Notes under the pieces: generated by a model | Told to the model about the DNA's origin: nothing | The model's database searches: none | The model's input: the letters and a program-made list of their open reading frames with translations, nothing else | In this document: one piece after another, positions 35,291-43,972 of the stretch | How positions within the stretch are numbered: position 1 is the stretch's first letter | How the letters are laid out: each line of letters opens with the position of its first letter | Assembly: GCA_964478415.1 (NCBI GenBank) | Contig: CAYZII010000003.1 | Location: 7,804-71,803 of the forward strand | DNA length: 64,000 nt | Reading direction: 5' to 3' | Origin: Sulfuricystis sp964478415 | Lineage (GTDB): Bacteria > Pseudomonadota > Gammaproteobacteria > Burkholderiales > Rhodocyclaceae | Translations under genes and position numbers: made by a program

Positions 35291-37327
35291 TCAGGCAGCA
35301 GGCTCGACCATGCCATTATGGCGCAACAGCGCCTCGAATGATGGCTCCCGGCCACGGAAAGCCTTGAAGGATTCGAGCGCCGGGCGCGAGCCGCCGACGG
35401 CGAGAATCTCGCGCCAGAAGCGCTCGCCGGTCACCGCATCGAGCACCGTGCCGACCTCGGGGACGACCTCCTCGAACGCGGCATAGGCATCGGCGGAGAG
35501 CACCTCGGCCCATTTGTAGCTGTAATAGCCCGCCGCATAACCACCAGCGAAGATGTGGGAGAAGCTGTGGGGAAAACGATTCCACTCGGGTGGCACGATC
35601 ACCGCGACTTCGCGGCGCACCTCGTCGAGTAGCTGCATGAAATCCTTGCGATTCTCCCAATGCAGGCGCAGATCGAAGAGCGCGAACTCGATCTGGCGCA
35701 GCATAAACAGCCCGCTTTGGAAGTTCTTCGCCGCGATCATCTTGTCGAACAGGGCGCGCGGCAATGGTTCGCCCGTGTCGACATGGGCGCTCATATCCTT
35801 GAGCACGTCCCATTCCCAGCAGAAGTTTTCCATGAACTGGCTGGGCAGCTCGACGGCATCCCACTCGACCCCATCGATGCCGGAGACCGCAAGCTCATCG
35901 ACTTCGCTGAGCAGGTGGTGCAGGCCGTGGCCGGTTTCGTGGAACAGTGTCAACACGTCGTCGTGGGTGAGCAGCGCAGGCTTGCCCGCCAGCGGTGGCG
36001 TGAAATTGCAGCACAGGTAAGCGAGCGGCGTCTGGATCGTGCCGTCTTTCCAGCGCCGACCGATCGCATCGGCCATCCACGCGCCGCCGCGCTTGGTCTC
36101 GCGCGCATAGAGATCGAGAAAGAACTGGCCGACGAGTCGCCCTTGCCGCTCGATGCGGAAAAACAGCACATCGGGATGCCAGGCCGGCGCCTGATCCGCC
36201 ACGATCCTGACGCCGAAAAGGGTTTCGATGCAGCGGAACAGCCCCCCGAGCACCTTGGGCAGAGGGAAGTACTGTTTCACTTCGTCGTCGGAAAAGCTGT
36301 AGCGCGCCTGTTTGAGCTTTTCGGACGCCCAGGAGATATCCCAGCTCGCCAGTTCTTTCAAACCCAACTCGCGCGCCGCAAAGTCGCGCAGCTCGGCGAG
36401 ATCGCGCTCGGCAAACGGTCTGGCGCGTGCCGCGAGATCGCGTAAGAAAGCGGCTACTTGCGCAGGCGAATCGGCCATTTTCGGTGTCAGCGAGAGCTCG
36501 GCATAGTTCGCAAAACCGAGCAGGCGAGCTTCCTCGGCGCGCAGTTCGAGGATGCGCTCGATCAATGGCCCGTTGTCCCATTCAGGCTTGCCGAACTCGG
36601 AGGCACGCGTCGCGTAGGCGCGATACATCCGGTAACGCAAATCACGATCGTCGGCGTACTGCATCACCGGCAGATACGACGGCGCATGAAGGGTGAACTT
36701 CCAACCCGCTTTGCCTTCTTTTTCGGCAGCCGCCCGCGCCGCCGCCTTGACATCCTCTGGCAGACCAGCGAGGACAGCCTCGTCGCTGACCCATTCCAGA
36801 TGGGCATTGGTGGCATCGAGCAGATTCTCGGCGAACTTCGCGCCCAGCGCCGAGAGCTCCTGCTGGATGGTGAGGAAACGCGGCTTCTTCTCAGCCGGCA
36901 ATTCCGCCCCCGCGAGACGGAAATCACGCAGTTCGTGAGCGACGATGCGCCGGCGCACCGGGTTCAGATGCGCATACTCGGAACTAGCGGCGAGCGCCTT
37001 GTATTTCTCATAGAGCGTGACATTCTGGCCCAGTTCGGCGTAAAAGCGCGTCACTTCCGGCAACAACGCGTTATAGGCATCGCGCCATTCGGGAACATCA
37101 TTCACGCCGTGCATGTGCTGCACCAGCCCCCAGGCGCGCCCGAGCCGCTCGCCAGCATCGGTGAGGGGCTGAACGAAAGCCTCCCAGGTCGGCGGGGAGT
37201 CAGGGCGCTCCAGCCGTGTCAGCAATCCACGGTATTCATCGATCAGCTGGCGGATCGCCGGGGCGACGTGTTCGGGCCGGATTTCCGCGAAACGCGGCAG
37301 CCCGCTGAAATCGAGCAATGGGTTCAT
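35291..37327 (-). CDS. prlC: Oligopeptidase A (M3 family, PrlC)
   Basis: A 678-residue zinc metallopeptidase with the HEXXH motif in LFHETGHGLHHLL and the downstream glutamate region GVEWDAVELPSQFMENF. Substrate-contact segments FFLDLYARETKRGGAWM and FPHSFSHIFAGGYAAGYYSYKWAEVL are present. It degrades small peptides, including cleaved signal peptides, in the cytoplasm. Length and N-terminus (MNPLLDFSGLPRF) match the family. It is the first gene of a run that continues with the glutaredoxin-like gene and xth. Confidence 0.96.
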   Translation of the reverse strand: MNPLLDFSGLPRFAEIRPEHVAPAIRQLIDEYRGLLTRLERPDSPPTWEAFVQPLTDAGERLGRAWGLVQHMHGVNDVPEWRDAYNALLPEVTRFYAELGQNVTLYEKYKALAASSEYAHLNPVRRRIVAHELRDFRLAGAELPAEKKPRFLTIQQELSALGAKFAENLLDATNAHLEWVSDEAVLAGLPEDVKAAARAAAEKEGKAGWKFTLHAPSYLPVMQYADDRDLRYRMYRAYATRASEFGKPEWDNGPLIERILELRAEEARLLGFANYAELSLTPKMADSPAQVAAFLRDLAARARPFAERDLAELRDFAARELGLKELASWDISWASEKLKQARYSFSDDEVKQYFPLPKVLGGLFRCIETLFGVRIVADQAPAWHPDVLFFRIERQGRLVGQFFLDLYARETKRGGAWMADAIGRRWKDGTIQTPLAYLCCNFTPPLAGKPALLTHDDVLTLFHETGHGLHHLLSEVDELAVSGIDGVEWDAVELPSQFMENFCWEWDVLKDMSAHVDTGEPLPRALFDKMIAAKNFQSGLFMLRQIEFALFDLRLHWENRKDFMQLLDEVRREVAVIVPPEWNRFPHSFSHIFAGGYAAGYYSYKWAEVLSADAYAAFEEVVPEVGTVLDAVTGERFWREILAVGGSRPALESFKAFRGREPSFEALLRHNGMVEPAA

Positions 37328-37399
37328 GGTGTGTTGATGAAGGCAAAGAGAGGGATTTCAACACCTCGCGGCAGGGTGCCGTCTAGCCAGCGCCGAATT

Positions 37400-38275
37400 T
37401 CAGCGCGTTAAACGTTGCAACGCTTCCCGATACTTCGCCGCCGTCTTCTCGATGATCTCGGCCGGCAGATGCGGGCCGGGCGCCTGCTTGTTCCAGTCGA
37501 GCGTTTCCAGATAATCGCGCACGAACTGCTTGTCGAAGCTGGTCGGACTTACGCCGACGGCATAGCTGTCGGCCGGCCAGAAGCGGGAGGAATCAGGGGT
37601 CAGCACCTCGTCGATCAGGTACAGAGTGCCTGCCGCATCTAGACCAAACTCGAACTTGGTGTCGGCTATGATGATGCCGCGCGTCAAGGCATATTCGGCC
37701 GCTTCGCTATAGAGGCGCAACGCGACGTCGCGCACCTGTCGGGCGAGCGCCGGCCCGATGGTCTGTTCGACCGTGGCGAAATCGATGTTTTCATCATGAG
37801 TGCCGAGCTGCGCCTTCGTCGAGGGGGTAAACAGCGGCTGCGGCAGCTTTTCCGCGAGACGCAGCCCCGGCGGCAACGTGATCCCGCAGACCTGACCCGT
37901 TTTCTGATAATCCTTCCAGCCGGAACCGATCAGGTAACCGCGCACCACCGCCTCGATTGGCAGGGGCTCGAGCCTCTTGACGACGATCGCGCGGCCGCGC
38001 ACCTGCTCGCGCTCACCGGGCTGTACGACGGATTCCGGATCGATGCCGGTCAACTGATTGGGAATGATGTGCGCGAGCTTCGCGAACCAGAAGTTGGCCA
38101 GCGCGGTCAATACTTCACCTTTGCCGGGGATCGGGTCCGGCAGGATCACGTCGAAGGCGGAGAGCCGGTCGGTGGTGACGATCAGCATCTTGTCGTCGCC
38201 GACCGCGTAGATGTCACGCACCTTGCCGCGGTTGATCAGCGGCAGGCTGTGGATCGAGGATTCGAAGAGGAGCAT
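37400..38275 (-). CDS. purC: SAICAR synthase (PurC)
   Basis: A 291-residue enzyme of purine synthesis joining CAIR and aspartate. It shows RGKVRDIYAVGDDKMLIVTTDRLSAFDV, VVKRLEPLPIEAVVRGYLIGSGWKDY, IIADTKFEFGLD and LTPDSSRFWPAD, all standard PurC motifs. Full length. The gene stands alone on the minus strand between prlC and the degP end of the proteostasis block. Confidence 0.97.
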   Translation of the reverse strand: MLLFESSIHSLPLINRGKVRDIYAVGDDKMLIVTTDRLSAFDVILPDPIPGKGEVLTALANFWFAKLAHIIPNQLTGIDPESVVQPGEREQVRGRAIVVKRLEPLPIEAVVRGYLIGSGWKDYQKTGQVCGITLPPGLRLAEKLPQPLFTPSTKAQLGTHDENIDFATVEQTIGPALARQVRDVALRLYSEAAEYALTRGIIIADTKFEFGLDAAGTLYLIDEVLTPDSSRFWPADSYAVGVSPTSFDKQFVRDYLETLDWNKQAPGPHLPAEIIEKTAAKYREALQRLTR

Positions 38276-38363
38276 TTCAATACGGATGGGTCTCAGGTTT
38301 CAGCGATTCTAGCAACCAGTGAGCAACGAGAACTTTCCCACGCATCCTGTTGGCCACCTCCGT

Positions 38364-39470
38364 TCACACCCCCGCCTGCAAAGTGATGGCGAGTTCCACT
38401 TGCCGGCCTTCACGCAGAACGCCGATCGTGACGACCTCGCCCACCGCGTGATCATCGAGCCTGGCGAACAGCTCCCGGACATTGCGCACCGCCTTGCCGC
38501 CCACCGCGACGATGATGTCACCCGGTACCAGCGAGCCATCCGCTGCGATCTGGACACCACGCAGGCCGGCAGCTGCAGCGGACGAATCCGGCAACACGCG
38601 CAGCACCACGACGCCCTCGACACCCAGCTGTCGCGTCAAACGCAGGTTGATCCCTTCATCGACCTCGATGCCCAAGGCCGGCCGGATGTATTTCCCCTTG
38701 GCGATCAATTGTGGCACGACGCGATTGACGGTATCGACCGGCACCGCGAAACCGATCCCCGCGCTGGCCCCGCTGGGACTGTAGATCGCGGTGTTGATGC
38801 CGATCAGGCGTCCGGCGGAATCGAGCAGCGGCCCGCCGGAATTGCCGGGATTGATCGCGGCGTCGGTCTGGATCAGATGTTCGATGCTGCGGCCATTTTC
38901 TGCGCGGAGCGAGCGGTCCAGCGCCGAGACGATGCCGGTCGTCAGTGTCCAGTCGAGACCGAACGGATTGCCGATCGCGAACACCTTCTGCCCCACCTTC
39001 AGATCATGACTGGAGCCGAGCGGCACCGGCGGGGGGCGCTTGAAACCGACACCGATCTTCAGCACGGCGATGTCGTGACTGGGCGAGGCACCCACCAGCG
39101 CGGCGCGGAAGCTGCGTCCGTCGGCCAGTTTCACGAGCGCCTCGCTCGCCCCTTCGATGACATGGTAGTTGGTCACGACGTGACCTGCGTCGTCCCAGAT
39201 GAATCCCGAGCCGGTGCCACGCGGCACCGTGAAGACGTTGCGCGTCCACACATCCATCACCGCGGCGCGTGTGCTGATATAGACGACACTGTCCTTCGCG
39301 TTTTCGAACAGCGCTATCGTGGCCTGCTCATCGGCCGCCAGATCACCGCGCGCAGTCACCGTACGGGGCTGGGCCTCGCGGCCAGATTCCAGAAACAACC
39401 TAGCACCCTGCCAGGTCAGGAGAACGATAACGATCAACAGCGCCGCACGCCATAGGCTGGTAGTCTTCAT
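38364..39470 (-). CDS. degP: DegP/HtrA-type periplasmic serine protease
   Basis: A 368-residue S1C protease with an N-terminal membrane anchor (about residues 7-23). The catalytic triad is visible in TNYHVIEG (His), SHDIAVLKIG (Asp) and PGNSGGPLL (Ser). One PDZ domain follows (about residues 260-368), so it is closer to the single-PDZ DegS/AlgW layout. Its ATG overlaps the stop of the psiE-like frame (TAATG). It ends the cbpA-cbpM-htpX-ftsH-psiE-degP operon and handles misfolded periplasmic proteins. Confidence 0.93.
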   Translation of the reverse strand: MKTTSLWRAALLIVIVLLTWQGARLFLESGREAQPRTVTARGDLAADEQATIALFENAKDSVVYISTRAAVMDVWTRNVFTVPRGTGSGFIWDDAGHVVTNYHVIEGASEALVKLADGRSFRAALVGASPSHDIAVLKIGVGFKRPPPVPLGSSHDLKVGQKVFAIGNPFGLDWTLTTGIVSALDRSLRAENGRSIEHLIQTDAAINPGNSGGPLLDSAGRLIGINTAIYSPSGASAGIGFAVPVDTVNRVVPQLIAKGKYIRPALGIEVDEGINLRLTRQLGVEGVVVLRVLPDSSAAAAGLRGVQIAADGSLVPGDIIVAVGGKAVRNVRELFARLDDHAVGEVVTIGVLREGRQVELAITLQAGV

Positions 39471-39795
39471 TATGGTTTGCGTTCCTCCAAGAGCTGATCG
39501 TGCTCATCACGTTCGCGCATCGTCCAATAGACGATGCCCAACGCCAGCACCGCGCCGGCCAGCGCCGCGATCTTGTCCGCGCCGGTGACTTCGGGATCGA
39601 GTGACTCGAAGGCATTGAGCCAGAGCAGCATGAACACCTGCTGGATGAGCTGGAGCAGGGAAATTACGACGATCACCGCGATGACCACGGACAGGACGAT
39701 CGCGATGATCTGCCCGAATCGAAGCGTTCGTAAAAACTCAGCGGCGCCCATTCCTGACAAAAGCGCTCGAAGCGGGAAAGTCGTTGCTTGTCCAT
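39470..39795 (-). pseudogene. PsiE-like membrane protein gene, frameshifted and shortened
   Basis: From the ATG at 39795 one frame reads MDKQRLSRFERFCQEWAPLSFYERF, matching the usual N-terminus of PsiE-family proteins as I recall it. Near 39718 the family-like sequence continues in another frame: GQIIAIVLSVVIAVIVVISLLQLIQQVF, ending with LAGAVLALGIVYWTMRERD before the stop at 39470. A one-base change restores a single frame. The middle of a normal PsiE protein also seems to be missing. Alternatively the second frame could be translated alone from GTG at 39814 as a 114-residue membrane protein. Confidence 0.6.
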
Positions 39796-39814
39796 TGCCA
39801 GAACGAATTTGCAC

Positions 39815-41668
39815 TCAGGAAGCTGTCGGGTGCGGCGTCTCACCCGAAAAAGCAACGGTTTTGTCGAGATCGGTGGTCAGTGCGGCGATCGCGCTTTCAT
39901 CGAGGGTTTCCCTGGCGAGCAGCTCGTTCGCACAACGCTCGAGGATGGCGCGGTTTTTTTCCAGTATCCGGTAGGCACGCTGGAACACGCCCATCACAAT
40001 GCTGCGGATCGCTTGGTCGATGCGCCCTTGGGTGGCTTCGGAGACACGACAGCCGCCGGAGACCATCTCAGGCACGTCGAGGAAACGTGGCCGCTGGGCG
40101 TCATAAGCGATGTAGCCCAAATCTTCATCCATGCCATAACGGGTGATCATGTCGCGTGCGATGTCGGTCGCCTTGGCGAGATCGTCGGCCGCGCCGGTCG
40201 AGAGCTTGCCGAAGACGAGCTTTTCCGCCGCCCGCCCGCCAAGCAGCACGGCGATCCTGTTTTCCAGCTCTTCGCGTGTCATCAGATAGCGGTCTTCGGT
40301 CGGACGCTGGATCGTATAGCCGAGCGCGCCGATGCCGCGCGGAATGATCGACACCTTATGCACCGGATCGGTACCCGGTAAGGAGAGTGCGACCAGCGCA
40401 TGACCCATCTCGTGATAGGCCACGGTGCGCCGCTCCTGCTCGTTGAGGACGCGGCTCTTCTTTTCCAGACCGGCAACGATGCGCTCCACCGCGGCGGTGA
40501 AATCTGCCATGCCCACGGCATTGGCGTGGCGCCGCGTGGCGATCAGTGCCGCCTCATTGACGAGGTTGGCGAGATCGGCGCCGGAAAAGCCGGTGGTCAG
40601 CGCGGCCACCTGCTCCAGATCGACCTCGGGCGCCAGCGTGATCTTGCGCGCATGGACGCGCAGGATGTCGAGCCGGCCCTTCTTGTCCGGCCGGTCGACC
40701 AGCACCTGGCGGTCGAAGCGGCCAGCTCGCAGCAGCGCCGGATCGAGGATTTCCGGCCGGTTCGTCGCGGCGAGGATGATCAGGCCCACCGAGGAATCGA
40801 AGCCATCCATCTCGGTGAGCAACTGGTTCAGGGTCTGCTCGCGCTCGTCATGACCGCCGATGGGACCAGCCGCGCCGCGCGCCCGGCCGAGCGCATCGAG
40901 CTCGTCGATGAAGATGATCGCCGGGGCTTTCTCGCGCGCCTGCTCGAACAGATCGCGCACCCGTGCCGCACCGACCCCGACGAACATCTCGACGAATTCC
41001 GATCCGGAAATCGAGAAAAATGGTACCCCCGCCTCACCCGCCACCGCCTTGGCAAGCAGGGTCTTGCCGGTGCCGGGCGGGCCGACCAGCAACACGCCTT
41101 TCGGGATGCGTGCGCCGAGGCGGCCGTATTCGCGCGGGTTCTTCAGGAAATCCACCACTTCACGCAATTCCGCCTTCGCCTCATCGACGCCGGCGACGTC
41201 GTCGAAGGTCACCCCGGTATCCCTCTCGACATAGATTTTGGCGCGGCTCTTGCCGATCGTCATGAAGCCGCCCATACCCTGCTTCTCGGCGAACTTGCGG
41301 AACAGGAAGAACCACACCGCGAAGAAGGCCAGCGCGGGGACAATCCACGACAGCAGATCGCGCAGGAAAGTGCTCTCGATCACCCGCCGGTAGGGCACAC
41401 CGTATTCCGAGAGCCGCGCCGCGAGATCGGGTTCGACACGCGTGGCGACGATCATCGTCTTGCCTTTGGCATCAGGCGATTTGAGCTTGCCGGTGAGCAC
41501 CTTGTCGGTGACCATTACTTCGGCCACCCGCCCTTCTTTCAAAGCCTGTTCGAATTCGCTGTAAGGCACCTGCTCGATGCTGCGGCTCGCTTGCCACCAG
41601 TCCTGCGCGATCAGCAGCATGATGGCCGCAAAAACCCAGTAGAGCATGTTCCATTGCTTCTGTTCCAT
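39815..41668 (-). CDS. ftsH: FtsH-type AAA+ membrane zinc protease
   Basis: A 617-residue protease with two N-terminal membrane helices (about residues 8-24 and 109-127), Walker A GPPGTGKT, Walker B IIFIDELDALG, the second region of homology (LAATNRPEILDPALLRAGRFDRQV) and the zinc motif HEMGHA. It degrades membrane and regulatory proteins. Its position in a chaperone/protease operon marks it as an accessory copy, and the essential housekeeping ftsH is expected elsewhere (inference). It follows htpX by 12 bases. Confidence 0.95.
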   Translation of the reverse strand: MEQKQWNMLYWVFAAIMLLIAQDWWQASRSIEQVPYSEFEQALKEGRVAEVMVTDKVLTGKLKSPDAKGKTMIVATRVEPDLAARLSEYGVPYRRVIESTFLRDLLSWIVPALAFFAVWFFLFRKFAEKQGMGGFMTIGKSRAKIYVERDTGVTFDDVAGVDEAKAELREVVDFLKNPREYGRLGARIPKGVLLVGPPGTGKTLLAKAVAGEAGVPFFSISGSEFVEMFVGVGAARVRDLFEQAREKAPAIIFIDELDALGRARGAAGPIGGHDEREQTLNQLLTEMDGFDSSVGLIILAATNRPEILDPALLRAGRFDRQVLVDRPDKKGRLDILRVHARKITLAPEVDLEQVAALTTGFSGADLANLVNEAALIATRRHANAVGMADFTAAVERIVAGLEKKSRVLNEQERRTVAYHEMGHALVALSLPGTDPVHKVSIIPRGIGALGYTIQRPTEDRYLMTREELENRIAVLLGGRAAEKLVFGKLSTGAADDLAKATDIARDMITRYGMDEDLGYIAYDAQRPRFLDVPEMVSGGCRVSEATQGRIDQAIRSIVMGVFQRAYRILEKNRAILERCANELLARETLDESAIAALTTDLDKTVAFSGETPHPTAS

Positions 41669-41680
41669 CTTCGTTTCCTT

Positions 41681-42607
41681 TCAGCGCCAAATACCACCCA
41701 CGCGCCAACGTGGCCTGGTTTGGAGAGGCAGACCAGACCAGCGCCAATCTTCTTCAGCGATGCGCTGCCGCGAACTTTCCATCGTCAGCAGGCGAGCGAT
41801 GCGCTCTTCAGTCGCCGGGTGGGTACGTAACCATGAAGGTTCGGGGTTGCCCCATCCCGGCAACAGCCAGGCGCGCCACGAGCGCGTCGCCTGCTCGATG
41901 CGACTCAAGGCAGAGGCTAGACCCAGCGGATCGCCGGTCAATCGCACGGCTGTCAGATCGGCATCGAATTCTCGCACCCGCGACAGGCCAAGTTGCACCA
42001 GCAAAGCCAGATGCGGAGAAAACAGCAGCAGTAACAAGCCATACCATTGCAGCTCGATCGCCCCGGCGAGCCAGGCCGGCAAGGAGAAGAGCAACAATAC
42101 CTGTGCGGTCAGCGCGAACAAGGATGTCAAGCGGCTGACGTAATCGGCCATCCCCATCACCCTGAGATCACCGTGGGCGATATGCGCGATCTCGTGGGCG
42201 AGCACGCCGGCCAGCTCACGCCAATTCAGCTGTTGCAGCAGACCTTCGGTGAGCGCGATATGGGCGTCATCGCGCGAGCCTACCGCAAAAGCATTCGCCA
42301 GCGGGCTGGGAACGCGGTATAGGCGCGGAACCTGCGTCAGTCCGGCACGGCCAGCGAGTTCCGCCACCAGTCGATGCAACGCAGGCGCCGCGGCAAACGA
42401 CAATGGCCTAGCCCGATACAGCGTCAGCGTCAGACGCCCAGCCGCCGCCGGTTCGATCAACAGCACCAGCAACGAAGCACCTAGCGCGAGCCACATCCCT
42501 TGCGTCCCGAGCAACAGCCAAGCGGCCATTGCGGCGATGGCCAGCAGCACGCCAACGAGCAGCAGCGTCTGCAGCCGATTGATCAGCGCATGACGCTGAA
42601 GATTCAT
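41681..42607 (-). CDS. HtpX-like M48 membrane metalloprotease
   Basis: A 308-residue protein with two N-terminal helices, an RLYRVPSPLANAFAVGS segment, the zinc motif HEIAH (in LAGVLAHEIAHIAHGD), two further helices and the glutamate region SRVREFDADLTAVRLTGDP. These match the HtpX/M48B group of stress proteases that act on membrane proteins from the cytoplasmic side. It overlaps cbpM by ATGA and precedes ftsH. Confidence 0.92.
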   Translation of the reverse strand: MNLQRHALINRLQTLLLVGVLLAIAAMAAWLLLGTQGMWLALGASLLVLLIEPAAAGRLTLTLYRARPLSFAAAPALHRLVAELAGRAGLTQVPRLYRVPSPLANAFAVGSRDDAHIALTEGLLQQLNWRELAGVLAHEIAHIAHGDLRVMGMADYVSRLTSLFALTAQVLLLFSLPAWLAGAIELQWYGLLLLLFSPHLALLVQLGLSRVREFDADLTAVRLTGDPLGLASALSRIEQATRSWRAWLLPGWGNPEPSWLRTHPATEERIARLLTMESSRQRIAEEDWRWSGLPLQTRPRWRVGGIWR

Positions 42608-42918
42608 TCGCTCCCCAGGCAGCGCAGCTGGGTGCGCAATCGGTCGATTTCTTCGAGCAGGTCGGCGACCAGTGCGGCCAGCTCCGGTTGGGCATCGAAA
42701 TCGCGCTCCAGCTGATGCATGCGCCGCGCGCGGCGCAACGTTTCTTCAGCCAGGCGCCACACGCCCGCCACGCTTTCGGCATGCGGAAACAACCCCGCTT
42801 CGAGATGGGCGAGCAGCCAGTCGGCTTCCACGTCGCAAGCGGCGGCAGCCTGCTCGAGGGTGAGCCAGCTTTCCTCGAGCAACGTGCCGATCAGAACATC
42901 ATTCTCGTTCATACTCAT
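42604..42918 (-). CDS. cbpM: Chaperone modulator CbpM
   Basis: A 104-residue protein with a MerR-like helix-turn-helix fold and a C-terminal coiled coil (ALVADLLEEIDRLRTQLRCLGS). CbpM binds and inhibits the J-domain of CbpA, its genetic neighbour here by ATGA overlap. The WLTLEQAAAACDVEADWLLAHLEAGLF segment is characteristic. Confidence 0.88.
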   Translation of the reverse strand: MSMNENDVLIGTLLEESWLTLEQAAAACDVEADWLLAHLEAGLFPHAESVAGVWRLAEETLRRARRMHQLERDFDAQPELAALVADLLEEIDRLRTQLRCLGSE

Positions 42919-43850
42919 CTCCCGGCGCGCGGATCGAAGGCCAGCTCACGCGCCATCGTTTCGTAGAGTTCGCGCGCCCGTGGCGTATCGGCCGGCGGCA
43001 CCCTGATCTGTAGGTTCAACAGCAGATCCCCTGGCGGCTCGGCAGGCAGGCCTTTGCCACGCACGCGCAATTGCTGACCAGGCTGAGCACCAGCGGGGAT
43101 ACGCACCTTGACACTGCCGTCGGGTAGCTCGATCGGGATCACCGCGCCGAGCGCCGCTTCCCAAGGGGCCAGCGGCAAACTCATATGCAGATCCCGGCCA
43201 GCGACGCGAAAACGGGGGTGCGGATTGAAATGCACCTCGAGCAGAAGATCCCCTGCCGGCGCATTGCCGATACCTGGCACGCCTTGTCCAACCAGCCGGA
43301 TGATCTGTCCCTCCCGGACGCCTTTGGGAATCTTCACGTTCAGCACGCGGGTATCCAGTATCAGATGCCCCTGCGCATCGAGCCGTGGCGCGCGCAGGCT
43401 GATCTGGCGCGTGGCGCCGCGATAGGCATCCTCGAGATCGAGATAGATTTTCGCGTGATGGTCTCCCCCGCGTGCATGGAAGCCGCTGCCGCGATGGACG
43501 CGCCCGCCTAAGCCACCAAACAGTTCGGCGAAGAAATCCGAAAACTCTGCCGCTTCGTGAGGAGAGAAACCCTGTCCGGAAAACTCGAAGCCGGCATCCC
43601 AGCCGGGCGGCGGACGGAATTCCTGACCGGGCCGATAGCCCTGGGCCAGCTGATCATAGGCGGCGCGCTTTTCCGGATCGGACAGCACGGCGTAGGCCTC
43701 ATTGACCTCCTTCATGCGCTGTTCTGCATCCGGCTCTTTCGAGACATCGGGATGGTACTTGCGCGCCAGCCTGCGGAAGGCTTTCTTGATCTCATCCTGT
43801 GTCGCATCGCGCGCCACGCCCAATACATCGTAATAGTTCTTGAATTCCAT
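42915..43850 (-). CDS. cbpA: DnaJ-like co-chaperone CbpA
   Basis: A 311-residue Hsp40. The J-domain (residues 1-70) has NYYDVLGVARDATQDEIKKAFRRLARKYHPDVSKE with the HPD motif. A glycine/phenylalanine-rich linker (about 70-125) and two C-terminal beta domains follow. The CxxCxGxG zinc finger of DnaJ is absent, which identifies the CbpA type. It stimulates DnaK. It is the first gene of the minus-strand proteostasis operon, with a sigma-32-like promoter 35 bases upstream. Confidence 0.94.
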   Translation of the reverse strand: MEFKNYYDVLGVARDATQDEIKKAFRRLARKYHPDVSKEPDAEQRMKEVNEAYAVLSDPEKRAAYDQLAQGYRPGQEFRPPPGWDAGFEFSGQGFSPHEAAEFSDFFAELFGGLGGRVHRGSGFHARGGDHHAKIYLDLEDAYRGATRQISLRAPRLDAQGHLILDTRVLNVKIPKGVREGQIIRLVGQGVPGIGNAPAGDLLLEVHFNPHPRFRVAGRDLHMSLPLAPWEAALGAVIPIELPDGSVKVRIPAGAQPGQQLRVRGKGLPAEPPGDLLLNLQIRVPPADTPRARELYETMARELAFDPRAGR

Positions 43851-43884
43851 ACCTGCCCCGTTACTCGATTCAGTCGATGATCAG

Positions 43885-43912
43885 ATGGGGGTTGCTCGGT
43901 CTGCCTATCAAG
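43885..43912 (-). promoter_or_regulatory. Sigma-32-like heat-shock promoter for cbpA operon
   Basis: On the minus strand CTTGATA (43912-43906) is separated by 15 bases from CCCCAT (43890-43885). This matches the heat-shock consensus CTTGAAA-N13-17-CCCCATNT closely. It lies 35 bases upstream of the cbpA ATG and is back to back with the hsp20 promoter. Confidence 0.75.
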
Positions 43913-43915
43913 TCC

Positions 43916-43943
43916 CTTGAATTGGATTACTCTACTCCCATTT
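43916..43943 (+). promoter_or_regulatory. Sigma-32-like heat-shock promoter for hsp20
   Basis: CTTGAA (43916-43921), a 15-base spacer, then CCCATTT (43937-43943) fits the sigma-32 consensus. The predicted start of transcription is about 25 bases before the hsp20 ATG. Its -35 element starts four bases from that of the divergent cbpA promoter. Confidence 0.78.
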
Positions 43944-43972
43944 GAAATGCATCATCGCCGAAGGAGACGGAT

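Noticed and set aside
38319..39455. A 378-codon plus-strand frame opposite degP
   Set aside because: The degP triad and PDZ domain are intact on the minus strand; the opposite frame is a composition artefact.
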